This document shows, piece by piece, positions 38,441-47,278 of a DNA stretch of 64,000 bases. A program made the translations under genes and the position numbers. Under the pieces are notes generated by a model. The model was given only the letters and a program-made list of their open reading frames with translations. It did not search any database and was not told the DNA's origin. How positions within the stretch are numbered: the stretch's first letter is position 1; the number at the start of each line of letters is the position of its first letter. The stretch is from Deltaproteobacteria bacterium. GTDB taxonomy: Bacteria; Lernaellota; Lernaellaia; JACKCT01. The stretch lies in contig JACKCT010000002.1 in NCBI GenBank assembly GCA_020633895.1, positions 62,001-126,000 on the forward strand. Direction: 5' to 3'.

Positions 38441-38502
38441 GTCATCCTGAGCGACGCGAAGGATCCGGGTTCGTGCCCGGATCCGCGTTCGTCGATCGTC
38501 AC
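38441..38502 (+). repeat. dispersed intergenic repeat, copy 1
   Basis: Begins GTCATCCTGAGCGACGCGAA and ends ATCCGCGTTCGTCGATCGTC; closely matches 39961-40023. It lies between convergent genes. Confidence 0.7.
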
Positions 38503-38548
38503 CACATATGCGCATTGATTGCCGCGACCGGGCGCGAGCGCCTAGGGT

Positions 38549-39838
38549 CTACGGCAACGTCCCGATCTTCCCGCTCTCCCAAACGTCCTCGAACAGCTTC
38601 CAAAGCGCCGGGCGGCCCGCGTAGCCGGACAGTTCGACAAAGCCCATGCCGCCCGTGGGGCCGCCTTCCTTCACACCGTCGAAACGCACCATCCCCTCCC
38701 AGTAGTTCCACATGGGATTCGGGAATTCCTGGTCGGGCACGCTCGTCGTGATGTCCACGTCGATGCCCAAGTCCTCCACGACGAAGTTCCAGTTGAGCGG
38801 ATAGACGCCGCCCGTCACCTCGCTCGACCAGCTATCCAGCGGCGTGACCTCCACATCGTGCATCGACAGGATCGTCTGGTCGCCGTTCGGGTCGACGTAC
38901 GATCCCAGCGCCATGTCGACCACCGACGGGTCGTCCTCGTCGCCGCGAAAGATGAAATACATGATCTCGCTGCCGTCCTCGAACTGCATCGAGAACCAAT
39001 CCCACCCGATAAGGACGAACGGGTTGAACCCGCCCCACTGGTGGTCCATCCACGCCTCGCCGGTCACGTCGATGGGCGCGCCGTCCTTGTACAACGTGCC
39101 TTCGACGTCGATGCGCATGCGCGAGTAGTAGAACGAATCCACCGTGCGCGAACTCATGCGGATGGACCCGTTGCCGCCGTGGTAGGTCGGGCCCTGCGTG
39201 TCGGTGAGGGTCAGGTCGTAGGCGTGCGTGTCGGCGACGCCGGACAGTTCGTAGACGTAGTCCGCGCCCCGGTCGACGGACGCGGAAGGCGTGGCCAAAT
39301 GCAGTTCGGTCGGCGTTTCGTCGGGGAAGTGGACGGAGAATTCGACGAGGGAGTCGTGCTCGCCGGTCTGTTCGTCGACGATGCCCACGTGGATCATCCA
39401 CGCCGGGATACCCAGCAGGCGCGCGCCGTAGAAGAACGTCAGTTCGAAGCCGTAGACGTTGCCGTCGGCGTCAGACAGGTTGCCGGTCCAGTACCACCAC
39501 TCGATCAGATTGCGGTGGGGCGCCTCGTCGGCGGGGAACTCGATGAGCGTGTTCACGCACTCGCCGAAGTTGCAGTATTGCAGGCGCGGGCACGGCTCTA
39601 GCGGCGTCCACACCCCCTCGACGCACTCCTCCGGCACATCCCCTGCGCCGCAACGCAGCGCCTCCCCGCCGCACAAATCGTCGTCGGTGTCGTCGTCCGA
39701 CGTGTCATCGTCATCCGTGTCGTCATCGACCGCGACGTCGTCATCCGACGCGGAATCGTCGTCGTCGTCTCCGCCGCAGGCCAACGTGGAAACCATCAAA
39801 ACCGTCAAAACCAAGTGCAGCCAAAACCGCGCGCCCAT
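38549..39838 (-). CDS. Asp-tethered AttH/CrtC-like lipocalin lipoprotein
   Basis: A 429-residue lipoprotein: signal to STLAC, then an Asp linker (~23-54) and a small cysteine-rich segment ('CGGEALRCGAGDVPEEC...CPRLQYCNFGEC'). The ~330-residue remainder matches AttH/CrtC (carotenoid hydratase-like, double lipocalin): HRNLIEWWYWTGNL, 'GFELTFFYGA', 'GEAWMDHQWGGF' and 'WDWFSMQFEDGSEIMYFIFR'. The family handles hydrophobic substrates; a true hydratase role outside the cell is unlikely, so lipid or terpenoid binding is more plausible. Confidence 0.82.
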   Translation of the reverse strand: MGARFWLHLVLTVLMVSTLACGGDDDDDSASDDDVAVDDDTDDDDTSDDDTDDDLCGGEALRCGAGDVPEECVEGVWTPLEPCPRLQYCNFGECVNTLIEFPADEAPHRNLIEWWYWTGNLSDADGNVYGFELTFFYGARLLGIPAWMIHVGIVDEQTGEHDSLVEFSVHFPDETPTELHLATPSASVDRGADYVYELSGVADTHAYDLTLTDTQGPTYHGGNGSIRMSSRTVDSFYYSRMRIDVEGTLYKDGAPIDVTGEAWMDHQWGGFNPFVLIGWDWFSMQFEDGSEIMYFIFRGDEDDPSVVDMALGSYVDPNGDQTILSMHDVEVTPLDSWSSEVTGGVYPLNWNFVVEDLGIDVDITTSVPDQEFPNPMWNYWEGMVRFDGVKEGGPTGGMGFVELSGYAGRPALWKLFEDVWESGKIGTLP

Positions 39839-39960
39839 CGGCGTCCTCCCAAAATGATCGCTGAATGTCGATTCAAAATATTAGCGGATTTGGGGGATTT
39901 CGACGAGGGGGCAATTGGAACCTGGAAAGAACTTTCGTGCGCCATTCTGCGCCGTCCCTT

Positions 39961-40023
39961 GTCATCCTGAGCCATGGCGAAGGATCTAGGTCCGCGCACA
40001 GATCCGCGCTCGTTGATCGTCAC
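39961..40023 (+). repeat. dispersed intergenic repeat, copy 2
   Basis: GTCATCCTGAGCCATGGCGA at the start and GATCCGCGCTCGTTGATCGT near the end; a diverged copy of 38441-38502. Confidence 0.7.
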
Positions 40024-40095
40024 AACGCATGCGACGTGATTGTTGTACCCAGATTCTTCACGGTGTTCAGAATGACACGGAGTTCGAAGCAGGTT

Positions 40096-40956
40096 CTAGG
40101 GTCGTCGCACCACCGCAATATACCCCACCTCCATGATCGGCAGGGCCTTGTCCAGGGCGGTGGTGGTGAGGATGCCCATCTTGTGCAAGGCACGGCCGAA
40201 GGCGGTGCGTAGGTGGTAGGAGCCGAGGTTGTCCAGGAAGGACAGCAGGCGCGGGAAGTTGGCGCGGGCCTTGTCCTTATTCATCCCATGCACCCCGAAG
40301 AGCAGCGCCTTGCCGACCATGCGCGTCGCGTGGGCCGGGAAAAACCACAGGAAGTGGAACAGCCACGAAAACGCGCCGCCGATCTTCTCGATGCGCACGA
40401 CCTCCAACCCCGCCTCGGCCATCTGCCGCCGAATCGACCCCGCGGAATACCGCCGGAAGCCGTGCTCCCCATACAGCGCATAAGACCAGTGGGACGGCAC
40501 CACGATGATCGCCTTGCCGCCCGGCTTGAGCACCTTCGCCAGCCCCTTGGAGACGGCCAGGTCGTCCTCGAAATGCTCGTAGGCCGTTAGGGAAACGGCG
40601 AAATCCACCTGCTCCGGCCAGTCGCCGAGCTTGTGGGCGTCAAACTGCACGAAACGGCGCGAGAAGCCCTCGGGCAGGTTCTCGTCGGTCCATTTCTGCG
40701 TGTCGATGTCCATTCCCACGTACTCGCCGCGCACCCCCGCGTCGATGAAATACAGCGCGTACCGCCCGGCGCCGCAGCCGATGTCCAGCATCTTCGCCTC
40801 TTTCGGGCACTCGCGGGCGATGGCGACGGGCACCATCTGGTCGATGAGATAGCGCATCGGCGAGCCGTAGAGGGACTGGGCGGCCTTGCGTTTGGCGAAC
40901 GAATCCCCGGCGGCTTGCGGGGCGACGAGGTCGGTGTTGGTGGTGGCGTTCTGCAT
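40096..40956 (-). CDS. class I SAM-dependent methyltransferase
   Basis: A 286-residue cytoplasmic methyltransferase. SAM-binding motif I is MLDIGCGAGRYALYF, motif II 'GEYVGMDID', then 'VDFAVSLTAYEHFEDD' and 'LAKVLKPGGKAIIVVPSH', as in Methyltransf_11/25 proteins acting on small molecules or lipid-linked sugars. The C-terminal ~90 residues are hydrophobic in part ('WLFHFLWFFPAHATRMVGKALLFG') and may touch the membrane. Start at 40956 from AAGGGG upstream. Divergent from the beta-helix gene. Confidence 0.85.
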   Translation of the reverse strand: MQNATTNTDLVAPQAAGDSFAKRKAAQSLYGSPMRYLIDQMVPVAIARECPKEAKMLDIGCGAGRYALYFIDAGVRGEYVGMDIDTQKWTDENLPEGFSRRFVQFDAHKLGDWPEQVDFAVSLTAYEHFEDDLAVSKGLAKVLKPGGKAIIVVPSHWSYALYGEHGFRRYSAGSIRRQMAEAGLEVVRIEKIGGAFSWLFHFLWFFPAHATRMVGKALLFGVHGMNKDKARANFPRLLSFLDNLGSYHLRTAFGRALHKMGILTTTALDKALPIMEVGYIAVVRRP

Positions 40957-41051
40957 GGCCCCTTGTACCCGTGCCGTCGCGAAGCCGTCAAGCAAATCCG
41001 CCGCGAACGCGACGCATTCACCCATCGCGCCGGGTTCGGTAAAATGCAGCC

Positions 41052-42950
41052 ATGCTTTGGAATCGACAGACATTTTTGATCGCGACGCTCGCGCTGCTCA
41101 CCCTCGCGGGATGCACTCGCGACTCCTCCACACCCGACCTGGGGCCGTGCGTCACGCCGACGGCCGGCATGGAGATCGCCGAGGACACGACCCTGTGCGC
41201 GGGCGATTTCCAACTCCCGGCGGGCGAGGGGGCGGCGATTGTCGTCACCGCGCCGAATGTGACGCTGCGTTGCCCGCTGACGAATCTGATCGGCGACAAA
41301 ATCGGTGACGGCATTGGCGTGCGGGCCGACGGGGTGACGATCGACGGCTGCTCGCTGGCCCAATACGGCCGGGGGATCGCCGTCGAGGGTGCGGGCGGGG
41401 CGTTGCGTCTGGACAAGGTGCGGATGACGTCGATGGTTCGGGCGTTCGTCGACGTGCGCGCGGGGGGAGATGGCCCGCCGATGAGTGTGTCCGTCCGCGA
41501 GTCGCGATTTCACGGCAGCGACGGCGGCGGCGTGTCGATTGTCGGGGCGGACACGGTCGAGTTGCGCGACCTGAAAATCACCAACGACCGCGCGTCCGAA
41601 GGTGTGCTGCTGCAAGTCGTCGGCGGCCGAAAGGTGACGCTGGCCGACTCGCTGCTGCATTCGTGGAAGGAGACCGGCGGGCGCGGGATGCTGATTGCCG
41701 ACGCGCGCGATGTGGAGATTCGCGACAACAACATCGAACTGTCGGGCAAGGGCCACGGCCTGCGTCTGGTGCATGTGTCCGGGATGAAATTCACGGGAAA
41801 TCGCATTCTAGTCCCTCCGGGGCATACCGCGTTGGATATCGACCCGCGCAGCGAAAAGCTGTCTTTCAGCGCCAACCGCCTCTTCTTCGGCCAGGTTTAC
41901 GATCGCAGCGCCGACGCGGATTGGTGCGGCGGGAAACTGATCAATCTGTGGCGCAACGGCGCGGATTATCACGGTCCTCAGCGCGATGCCGTCGATTGTC
42001 GTTCCCAGCCGAGCGACCCTGCCGCGCCGCCCGATCCGTGCGTCGAACCGACGGGGAGTCTCGATCTGACCGTCGACACGACGCTTTGCGCCGGGGAATT
42101 CCACCTGAGCGGCGAGACGCCGTTTGCGATCACGGTCTCGTCTCCCAATGTGCGGGTGCGTTGCGAGGGGACGAAGCTGATCGGCGACGGCACGCAGCAT
42201 GCCTTTCGTGTCCTGGCCGACGGGGTGACGATTGACGGCTGCGAGATGAGCAACTTCAAGACCGGTTTCTTCGCCCGGGATTACGGCGCCGCGCTGACCA
42301 TCTCGCACGTCAAGGTTGAAGGCGTGAGCGAGGCGTTTGCCGACATCCAAGGCAACGCCGAACGCAACCTTAAGGGCGTGCAGATCGTCGACTCCGAATT
42401 TCGCGACAGCAAGGCCGGCGGGGTCCATCTGGCGCGAGCGAAGGACGTCGTGCTGCGCGATTTGCGGTATTTCAACGATGAACCGACCATCGAGTCGCCG
42501 ATTCACGTCGACCACGGCCGGGATATCTGGATCGAGCGGGCAAAGATCAATTCCCACGGCGGCAAGGGATGCAACGGCGTGTGGATTGTCGATTCGGAAG
42601 GCGTGACCGTGCGCGACAGCGAGGTGGAGATGGCCGGGTCGGGGGACGGATCCCACGTCGTCAACTCGCGTGCGCTGCGTTTCGTCGACAATCGCGTCAC
42701 CGTTCCCAAGGGCAACCGGGCGCTGCATTTGGACGAAGGGTGCGCGGACTACGCGGTCGTCGGTAACGATTTCGTCGGCGGCTCGGTGCATGACCAAGGA
42801 GCGGGCGGCGTGTGGTGCGAGGATTCGACAGGCAACGACTACCGCGACGGGGCGGCCTACGACGGACCCGACGACGCGCGCGGTTCGTGTCCGGCGAATC
42901 TCGACACCCCGGAGGCGTCGCCTTCCCCCGCGGACGCCGACGCCCCATAA
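41052..42950 (+). CDS. lipoprotein with two tandem beta-helix domains
   Basis: A 632-residue lipoprotein (signal to LAGC-TRDS). It is an internal duplication: each ~300-residue half starts PCVxPTxxxxxxxDTTLCAG and contains right-handed parallel beta-helix repeats (NosD/pectate-lyase-like: 'VRADGVTIDGCSLAQYG', 'VLADGVTIDGCEMSNFK', 'GVWIVDSEGVTVRDS'). It also shares 'WCGGKLINLWRNGADYHGP' / 'WCEDSTGNDYRDGAAYDGP' at each half's end. Such helices bind or cleave polysaccharides; no catalytic signature is evident. No Asp linker. It precedes a nucleotide-sugar gene by 48 bases. Confidence 0.75.
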   Translation: MLWNRQTFLIATLALLTLAGCTRDSSTPDLGPCVTPTAGMEIAEDTTLCAGDFQLPAGEGAAIVVTAPNVTLRCPLTNLIGDKIGDGIGVRADGVTIDGCSLAQYGRGIAVEGAGGALRLDKVRMTSMVRAFVDVRAGGDGPPMSVSVRESRFHGSDGGGVSIVGADTVELRDLKITNDRASEGVLLQVVGGRKVTLADSLLHSWKETGGRGMLIADARDVEIRDNNIELSGKGHGLRLVHVSGMKFTGNRILVPPGHTALDIDPRSEKLSFSANRLFFGQVYDRSADADWCGGKLINLWRNGADYHGPQRDAVDCRSQPSDPAAPPDPCVEPTGSLDLTVDTTLCAGEFHLSGETPFAITVSSPNVRVRCEGTKLIGDGTQHAFRVLADGVTIDGCEMSNFKTGFFARDYGAALTISHVKVEGVSEAFADIQGNAERNLKGVQIVDSEFRDSKAGGVHLARAKDVVLRDLRYFNDEPTIESPIHVDHGRDIWIERAKINSHGGKGCNGVWIVDSEGVTVRDSEVEMAGSGDGSHVVNSRALRFVDNRVTVPKGNRALHLDEGCADYAVVGNDFVGGSVHDQGAGGVWCEDSTGNDYRDGAAYDGPDDARGSCPANLDTPEASPSPADADAP

Positions 42951-42998
42951 TGCCCCCTTCCAACGCACCGACCCGAAAAACTGGAAATGGGAGACCAC

Positions 42999-44165
42999 GT
43001 GGAGATCTGCGTTTTGATTATGGCCGGGGGCCACGGCACCCGGTTCTGGCCCTGGAGCAGCGAGTCCCTGCCCAAGCAATTCCTTCCGCTGGCCCATCCG
43101 GACAAGTCGCTGTTGCGCCAGACGGTCGAACGTGTCGCGCCGCTGTGCGGGATCGAGCGGGTGATGGTGCTGACCAACGGCGAGTATGTCGACTTGGTCA
43201 AGGCTCAGATCCCCGATCTGCCGGCGGACAATGTGCTGGCCGAACCGATGCTCAAGGACACGGCGGCGGCGGTGGGCTTAGGCTCGTTCGTCGCCTCGAA
43301 ACGCTGGCCCGGCGCGATGCAGGCCGTGTTGCCCGCCGATCACGAGATCGCCCCGGACGAGCGATTTCGCGATATTCTGCGCTACACCGCCCAATGCGCC
43401 GAGGAAGACGGCCTGCTCTACACCATCGGGATCAAGCCCTCGCGGCCCACGTCGGCCTACGGCTATCTGCGTCGCGGTCTGGCATTGGACGCGCCGCGCG
43501 GGTTCAAGCGCTCGGACGTGGAGGCATTCGTCGAAAAGCCCGACCGGGCGCGGGCGCGCAGCTATGTGGAATCGGGGGAATATTACTGGAACGCGGGCAT
43601 GTTCATCTGGCGCGGCGACGCGGTGCGCGAGGCGTTCGAGCGGCAGTTGCCCGGCCATGCGAAAAGCCTGGGCGAGGCGGCGTCGGCGTACGGCACGGCG
43701 GATTTTGACGAGACCTTGCGCTTGGCGTTTTCCCGGCTGGAAAAAATCTCGGTCGATTACGGCATCATGCAGGCCGAGGGCGAAGCCGGGCGGGTGCGTT
43801 GCGTGGAGGGGGATTTTCGCTGGAGCGACCTGGGCGGCTGGGAGGCCTTCGCCGAAAAACTCGAGACCGACGCACACAACAACAAGGTCTACGGCCATTC
43901 CCGTGACTGGGAAGACGAAACCTGGGAGGAGTTGTGGCAGCCCCGCCGTCCCGTGTCCGATGACGATCCGGTGCATATCGGCGAGGTCTTCACCATGGAC
44001 GCCAACGGCAACCTGGTCTTCAACAACCAGCCCGGCCACCGGGTTGCGATCCTCGGTGTCGACGATCTGGCCGTCATTCACACGCCCGACGCCACGCTCA
44101 TCACCACGCGCTCCAAGGCCGAGGCGATCAAGCCGCTGGTGTCGAAATTACCGAAGGACGAATAG
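42999..44165 (+). CDS. manC: mannose-1-phosphate guanylyltransferase
   Basis: Makes GDP-mannose from GTP and mannose 1-phosphate, in the cytoplasm. A 388-residue single-domain enzyme without the phosphomannose isomerase domain. The nucleotidyltransferase motif is IMAGGHGTRFWPWSSESLPKQF; 'EPMLKDTAAAVGLG', 'LPADHEI', 'FVEKPDRARA' and 'YYWNAGMFIWR' are typical. The GTG at 42999 with GGGAG five bases upstream is preferred to the ATG at 42987. GDP-mannose could feed surface glycans or the TMTC-like glycosyltransferase. Confidence 0.9.
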   Translation: MEICVLIMAGGHGTRFWPWSSESLPKQFLPLAHPDKSLLRQTVERVAPLCGIERVMVLTNGEYVDLVKAQIPDLPADNVLAEPMLKDTAAAVGLGSFVASKRWPGAMQAVLPADHEIAPDERFRDILRYTAQCAEEDGLLYTIGIKPSRPTSAYGYLRRGLALDAPRGFKRSDVEAFVEKPDRARARSYVESGEYYWNAGMFIWRGDAVREAFERQLPGHAKSLGEAASAYGTADFDETLRLAFSRLEKISVDYGIMQAEGEAGRVRCVEGDFRWSDLGGWEAFAEKLETDAHNNKVYGHSRDWEDETWEELWQPRRPVSDDDPVHIGEVFTMDANGNLVFNNQPGHRVAILGVDDLAVIHTPDATLITTRSKAEAIKPLVSKLPKDE

Positions 44166-44176
44166 CGTCAATAGGC

Positions 44177-44202
44177 GTCATTCCGACGATGGGGAAGGAT
44201 CT
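44177..44202 (+). repeat. dispersed intergenic repeat, short diverged copy
   Basis: GTCATTCCGACGATGGGGAA followed by GGATCT; related to 38441, 39961 and 46037. It overlaps the last codons of the serine hydrolase gene, so it is partly coding. Confidence 0.5.
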
Positions 44203-45362
44203 CTCGGGCGTTGTTGGAATCGACTTCGTGCCTGGATTTCCTGAGCCAGTACCGGAAAAAACTCCCGCCATTTCATCAACGAAATGTCGCCCCGGCTTGT
44301 GCCCAGGCGCACGATGATCAGGTCGCGCCTCGGGTCCACGTAGATGTATTGTCCCAAGTGGCCGCCGGCCCAGAACGCGCCGCTGCCGGGATTCATGATC
44401 CACCATTGGTATTGGTAAAAATCCGCGCTGCCGTTGGACGTATCCACTTCGGTGGAGCGGCGCACCCAGTCCGCGGGCACGAGTTGTCGGCCGTTCCAAT
44501 CGCCGCTGTGCATATAGAGGCGGCCGATTTTCGCGAAGTCCCGAGCGCGGGCCGACAGGCAGCAATAGGTTTTCTCGATTCCGTCGGGCAGGCGGTCGAC
44601 GCTCCAGGCCGCGTCGTATTCGGCGCCGAGCGGCGACCAGAGTTTATCCTGCGTGTAATCGGTAATGGTGCGCGGGGCGAGCACCCGCTTGAGAATCAGG
44701 GCCAGCAACATATTCTCGCCGCTGCTGTATTCCCACTTCGTTCCCGGCTCCCGCTTGAGTTTGAGGCGAAGCAGGCGTTCCTCCAAATTGTCGGCGTAAT
44801 ACCAGTAGGGGTGTTTGCGAAGCAGGGAGTCGCTTTCCTTGTAGCGGACCCCCGCCGTCATTTGCATCAGATGCTCGATGGTGACGCGGTCGAAACCGGC
44901 GTCGGCCAGCTCGGGGACGTAGCGCGACACCGGATCTCGGACGTCGCCGATCAGCCCGTCCCGGATGGCGCATCCGATGAGGATGGACGTGAAGGACTTG
45001 GCCATGGAAAACGACAGGGAACGGGCGGCGCGGTCGTGGCCGTTGTAATATCGCTCGGCGACGAGCACGTCGTTTTTGATGACCAGGAAGGCGAGGGTGT
45101 CGTTTTCGGCGAGCAGGTTGTCCAGGGAGACGTCGACGCGGCCGTCGAAGGTGATTCGCTCCGGGACCAGGCCGGTGTCGAAGTCTTCGGGGAATCGCCA
45201 AGGCTCGGTGGACGCGCGTAGGGGCCGCTCCGGGAAGATCTTGTAGTCGTCGACGCCGGAATAGTTGTATTTGAGCAGACGTCCGAACGTGCAGGACGAA
45301 ATCGTCACGGCGACGGCGACGATCAGGACGACGATTGCAATGCGTGATCGCGAAAGGTGCAT
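44178..45362 (-). CDS. beta-lactamase-family serine hydrolase lipoprotein
   Basis: A 394-residue exported protein (signal to ISSC) of the class C beta-lactamase/esterase family. The catalytic SxxK is in FSMAKSFTS, YxS in 'WEYSSGENM' and the third motif HLG in 'AGGHLGQYIYV'. Family members are esterases, D-aminopeptidases or penicillin-binding-like hydrolases; beta-lactam resistance should not be assumed. The ATG at 45362 starts the signal; the frame is open upstream to 45584. The C-terminal codons lie in a dispersed repeat, so the end may be recent. Confidence 0.85.
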   Translation of the reverse strand: MHLSRSRIAIVVLIVAVAVTISSCTFGRLLKYNYSGVDDYKIFPERPLRASTEPWRFPEDFDTGLVPERITFDGRVDVSLDNLLAENDTLAFLVIKNDVLVAERYYNGHDRAARSLSFSMAKSFTSILIGCAIRDGLIGDVRDPVSRYVPELADAGFDRVTIEHLMQMTAGVRYKESDSLLRKHPYWYYADNLEERLLRLKLKREPGTKWEYSSGENMLLALILKRVLAPRTITDYTQDKLWSPLGAEYDAAWSVDRLPDGIEKTYCCLSARARDFAKIGRLYMHSGDWNGRQLVPADWVRRSTEVDTSNGSADFYQYQWWIMNPGSGAFWAGGHLGQYIYVDPRRDLIIVRLGTSRGDISLMKWREFFPVLAQEIQARSRFQQRPRDPSPSSE

Positions 45363-45443
45363 GCACTTAGTCCAAACGTTGCGTCGAGGGCTGTCAATTG
45401 CGGCCAAGGGCCGACAGGGGACATGGGAGGGGAAGTGATCGAC

Positions 45444-45875
45444 ATGGAAATTGAACTGCGCCCTTTTGCCTGGGGCGACGCGATCGCCGAGGAGGCGAGG
45501 GCGCTGCGGTTCGCGGTGTTTTGCGACGAGCAGGGCGTGGATCGGGCCATTGAGATCGACGAGCACGATCCGGGCGCGTCGCACTTGGCGGCGTTGGACG
45601 ACGGGCGCGTGGTGGGGACGTTACGTCTCGTGCGCGTGGCGGCAAAGGGCAAAATCGGGCGCGTCGCCGTAGCCCGAACGCACCGCCGGAAAGGCGTCGG
45701 TGCGGCGATGATGCATTGGGCGATCGAGCAGGCGAGGGCAATGGGCCTGACCAAGGTCGTGCTCAGCGGGCAGATGGACTCGGGGCCGTTTTACGAGTCG
45801 TTGGGGTTCGTCGGCACCGGCGAGATCTACATGGAGGCGGGGATCCCCCATCGCTGGATGGTGCTGACGCTCTGA
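45444..45875 (+). CDS. GNAT-family N-acetyltransferase
   Basis: A 143-residue cytoplasmic acetyltransferase. The ElaA-like N-terminus 'LRFAVFCDEQGVDRAIEID' is followed by the acetyl-CoA motif 'GRVAVARTHRRKGVGAAMM' (R/QxxGxG/A) and 'FYESLGFVGTGEIYMEAGIPH'. Substrate unknown. GGAGGGG lies 11 bases before the ATG at 45444; a GTG at 45435 is an alternative start. Divergent from the serine hydrolase. Confidence 0.85.
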   Translation: MEIELRPFAWGDAIAEEARALRFAVFCDEQGVDRAIEIDEHDPGASHLAALDDGRVVGTLRLVRVAAKGKIGRVAVARTHRRKGVGAAMMHWAIEQARAMGLTKVVLSGQMDSGPFYESLGFVGTGEIYMEAGIPHRWMVLTL

Positions 45876-45943
45876 GGGCTTGCTCGCTCGTCGCTAGCGG
45901 CTAATGGGTGACGCGCCCGAAGTCGGAGGCGGTGACGCCCTCA

Positions 45944-45970
45944 CAGAGCCGCGAACCGTAGTGAGCGGTT
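45944..45970 (+). repeat. CAGAGCCGCGA dispersed repeat, copy 1
   Basis: CAGAGCCGCGAACCGTAGTG followed by AGCGGTT; related copies lie at 62616 and 62677. Confidence 0.6.
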
Positions 45971-46036
45971 GAGCGCGATCCGGTGACAATCCATCGTTGT
46001 ACGACTCTTCGAACGCCGCATTGCGTGGTCGAGACC

Positions 46037-46062
46037 AGATCCTTCGCTTCGCTCAGGATGAC
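46037..46062 (-). repeat. dispersed intergenic repeat, copy in minus orientation
   Basis: On the minus strand it reads GTCATCCTGAGCGAAGCGAA followed by GGATCT, the cleanest copy of the family also seen at 38441, 39961 and 44177. Confidence 0.7.
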
Positions 46063-46080
46063 GATGGCTTTTCCCGCAAA

Positions 46081-46110
46081 GAAAAACCCCGCGGCGCGCA
46101 GCCGCGGGGT
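46081..46110 (-). terminator. intrinsic terminator of the VWA lipoprotein gene
   Basis: A perfect 10-bp stem ACCCCGCGGC/GCCGCGGGGT is followed by TTTTTC on the minus strand. Confidence 0.88.
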
Positions 46111-46134
46111 CGTCGTTTCCGAATCGGGTCGGGT

Positions 46135-47013
46135 TTAGTAGGCGATACCCACGATGATCGTGTTGAGGGTCACGCCCTTCTTGGCCAGAACCTCTTTCAT
46201 GCTGGCCTCGGTGTTGCCCTCGGCGTCCGGGCTGAGCGCGTCGGCGTCGGTGATCACGATGATCATGCGCTTGGTGTGGCTCTCCCAGTTGATGCCGTTG
46301 GCCGTCTCGACCACGCCGTCGTAGAACGACTCGGGCAGGTCGCCGCCGCCGCCGATGGCCACGCTGTTCAGGAAGCTGGTGGTCGCCGAGGCGCTGGAGG
46401 CGTCTTCCAGATCGCCGCCGTTGGCCAGGCCGAACCACGGGCTGTCCACAAAGCCGTCCTTGTAGAAGGCGGCGCCGACCTTGGCTTCGGCTTCTTCGGC
46501 CTTGGCCAGGATGCTGTCGATGCTGTCGTTGATCTCGGCCAGGTCGTCACCCATGGAGCCGGTGGCGTCCATCAGGATCACGATGTCTTCCGAGCCTTCA
46601 CCCTGCTGATTTTCGATCACCTCTTCGATGTCGCCCGGCACCTGCTCGGCGCCGTCGGACTCGATCACTTCGCCCTCACCGGCTTCCGGCGTGTCGTCGC
46701 CCTCGGGCTCGGTTGTGGTGTCCGGCGTGACCGCTTCCTCGGCCGTCTCGGTGGCCTCGCAGTCGATCACATAGCTTTCGCCCAGAACGTCTTCCTGCGC
46801 TTCCAGGGCGTCGGCCAGGGACTCGTCATCCAGTTCGTCCCGATCCAGGCCCAAGGTGTCCAGCAGAACGTCCAGGCAGATGCGGCCGTCTTCGCCACCC
46901 AGGGCGTTGACCGCTTCCTCGATCGCGTCGTCGGCTTCGTCGCAATTGATTTGCATCATGGCGATCGCCATGACGAGCACCGACAGGAGAACCGTCCACT
47001 TCTTCGTCATCAT
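46135..47013 (-). CDS. lipoprotein with VWA domain
   Basis: A 292-residue exported protein (signal to MQINC). Residues ~25-140 are acidic (Glu/Asp/Thr-rich, more Glu than the Asp linkers elsewhere). A von Willebrand factor A domain follows, with the metal-ion-dependent adhesion site 'VILMDATGSMGDD' and 'MIIVITDADALSPD'. VWA domains bind protein partners through a divalent cation. The first of two ATGs is given; the second (47010) fits the AGGA site better. A predicted promoter is at 47135-47162. Confidence 0.85.
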   Translation of the reverse strand: MMTKKWTVLLSVLVMAIAMMQINCDEADDAIEEAVNALGGEDGRICLDVLLDTLGLDRDELDDESLADALEAQEDVLGESYVIDCEATETAEEAVTPDTTTEPEGDDTPEAGEGEVIESDGAEQVPGDIEEVIENQQGEGSEDIVILMDATGSMGDDLAEINDSIDSILAKAEEAEAKVGAAFYKDGFVDSPWFGLANGGDLEDASSASATTSFLNSVAIGGGGDLPESFYDGVVETANGINWESHTKRMIIVITDADALSPDAEGNTEASMKEVLAKKGVTLNTIIVGIAY

Positions 47014-47134
47014 ATTCCTGATCCCTCACTTACTCGGCCGATAATGCAAGACCGGCGGTTGGGAGAAGAGTTACGCGGGCGCGAATCTCGTCACACATGC
47101 CCTTCGTCTGGCCCGCTGTCCTTCAAACGGGGCG

Positions 47135-47162
47135 TATCGTACGACGTGGATATTAAAAGTCA
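47135..47162 (-). promoter_or_regulatory. predicted promoter of the VWA lipoprotein gene
   Basis: TTGACT, a 16-base spacer and TACGAT on the minus strand. Confidence 0.45.
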
Positions 47163-47199
47163 ATCGAGAAATTTGCCGAAGACCTTGAATTCAATTGCA

Positions 47200-47241
47200 T
47201 AAAATCAAATCGGCCCGATCCCCATGGAGGTGTCGGGCCGA
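47200..47241 (-). terminator. intrinsic terminator of the thioredoxin-fold gene
   Basis: TCGGCCCGA/TCGGGCCGA, a 9-bp perfect stem, is followed by ATTTGATTTT on the minus strand. Confidence 0.72.
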
Positions 47242-47278
47242 AAAGAAATAATGGAAATGACCTAATCGGTCAGAGTGG

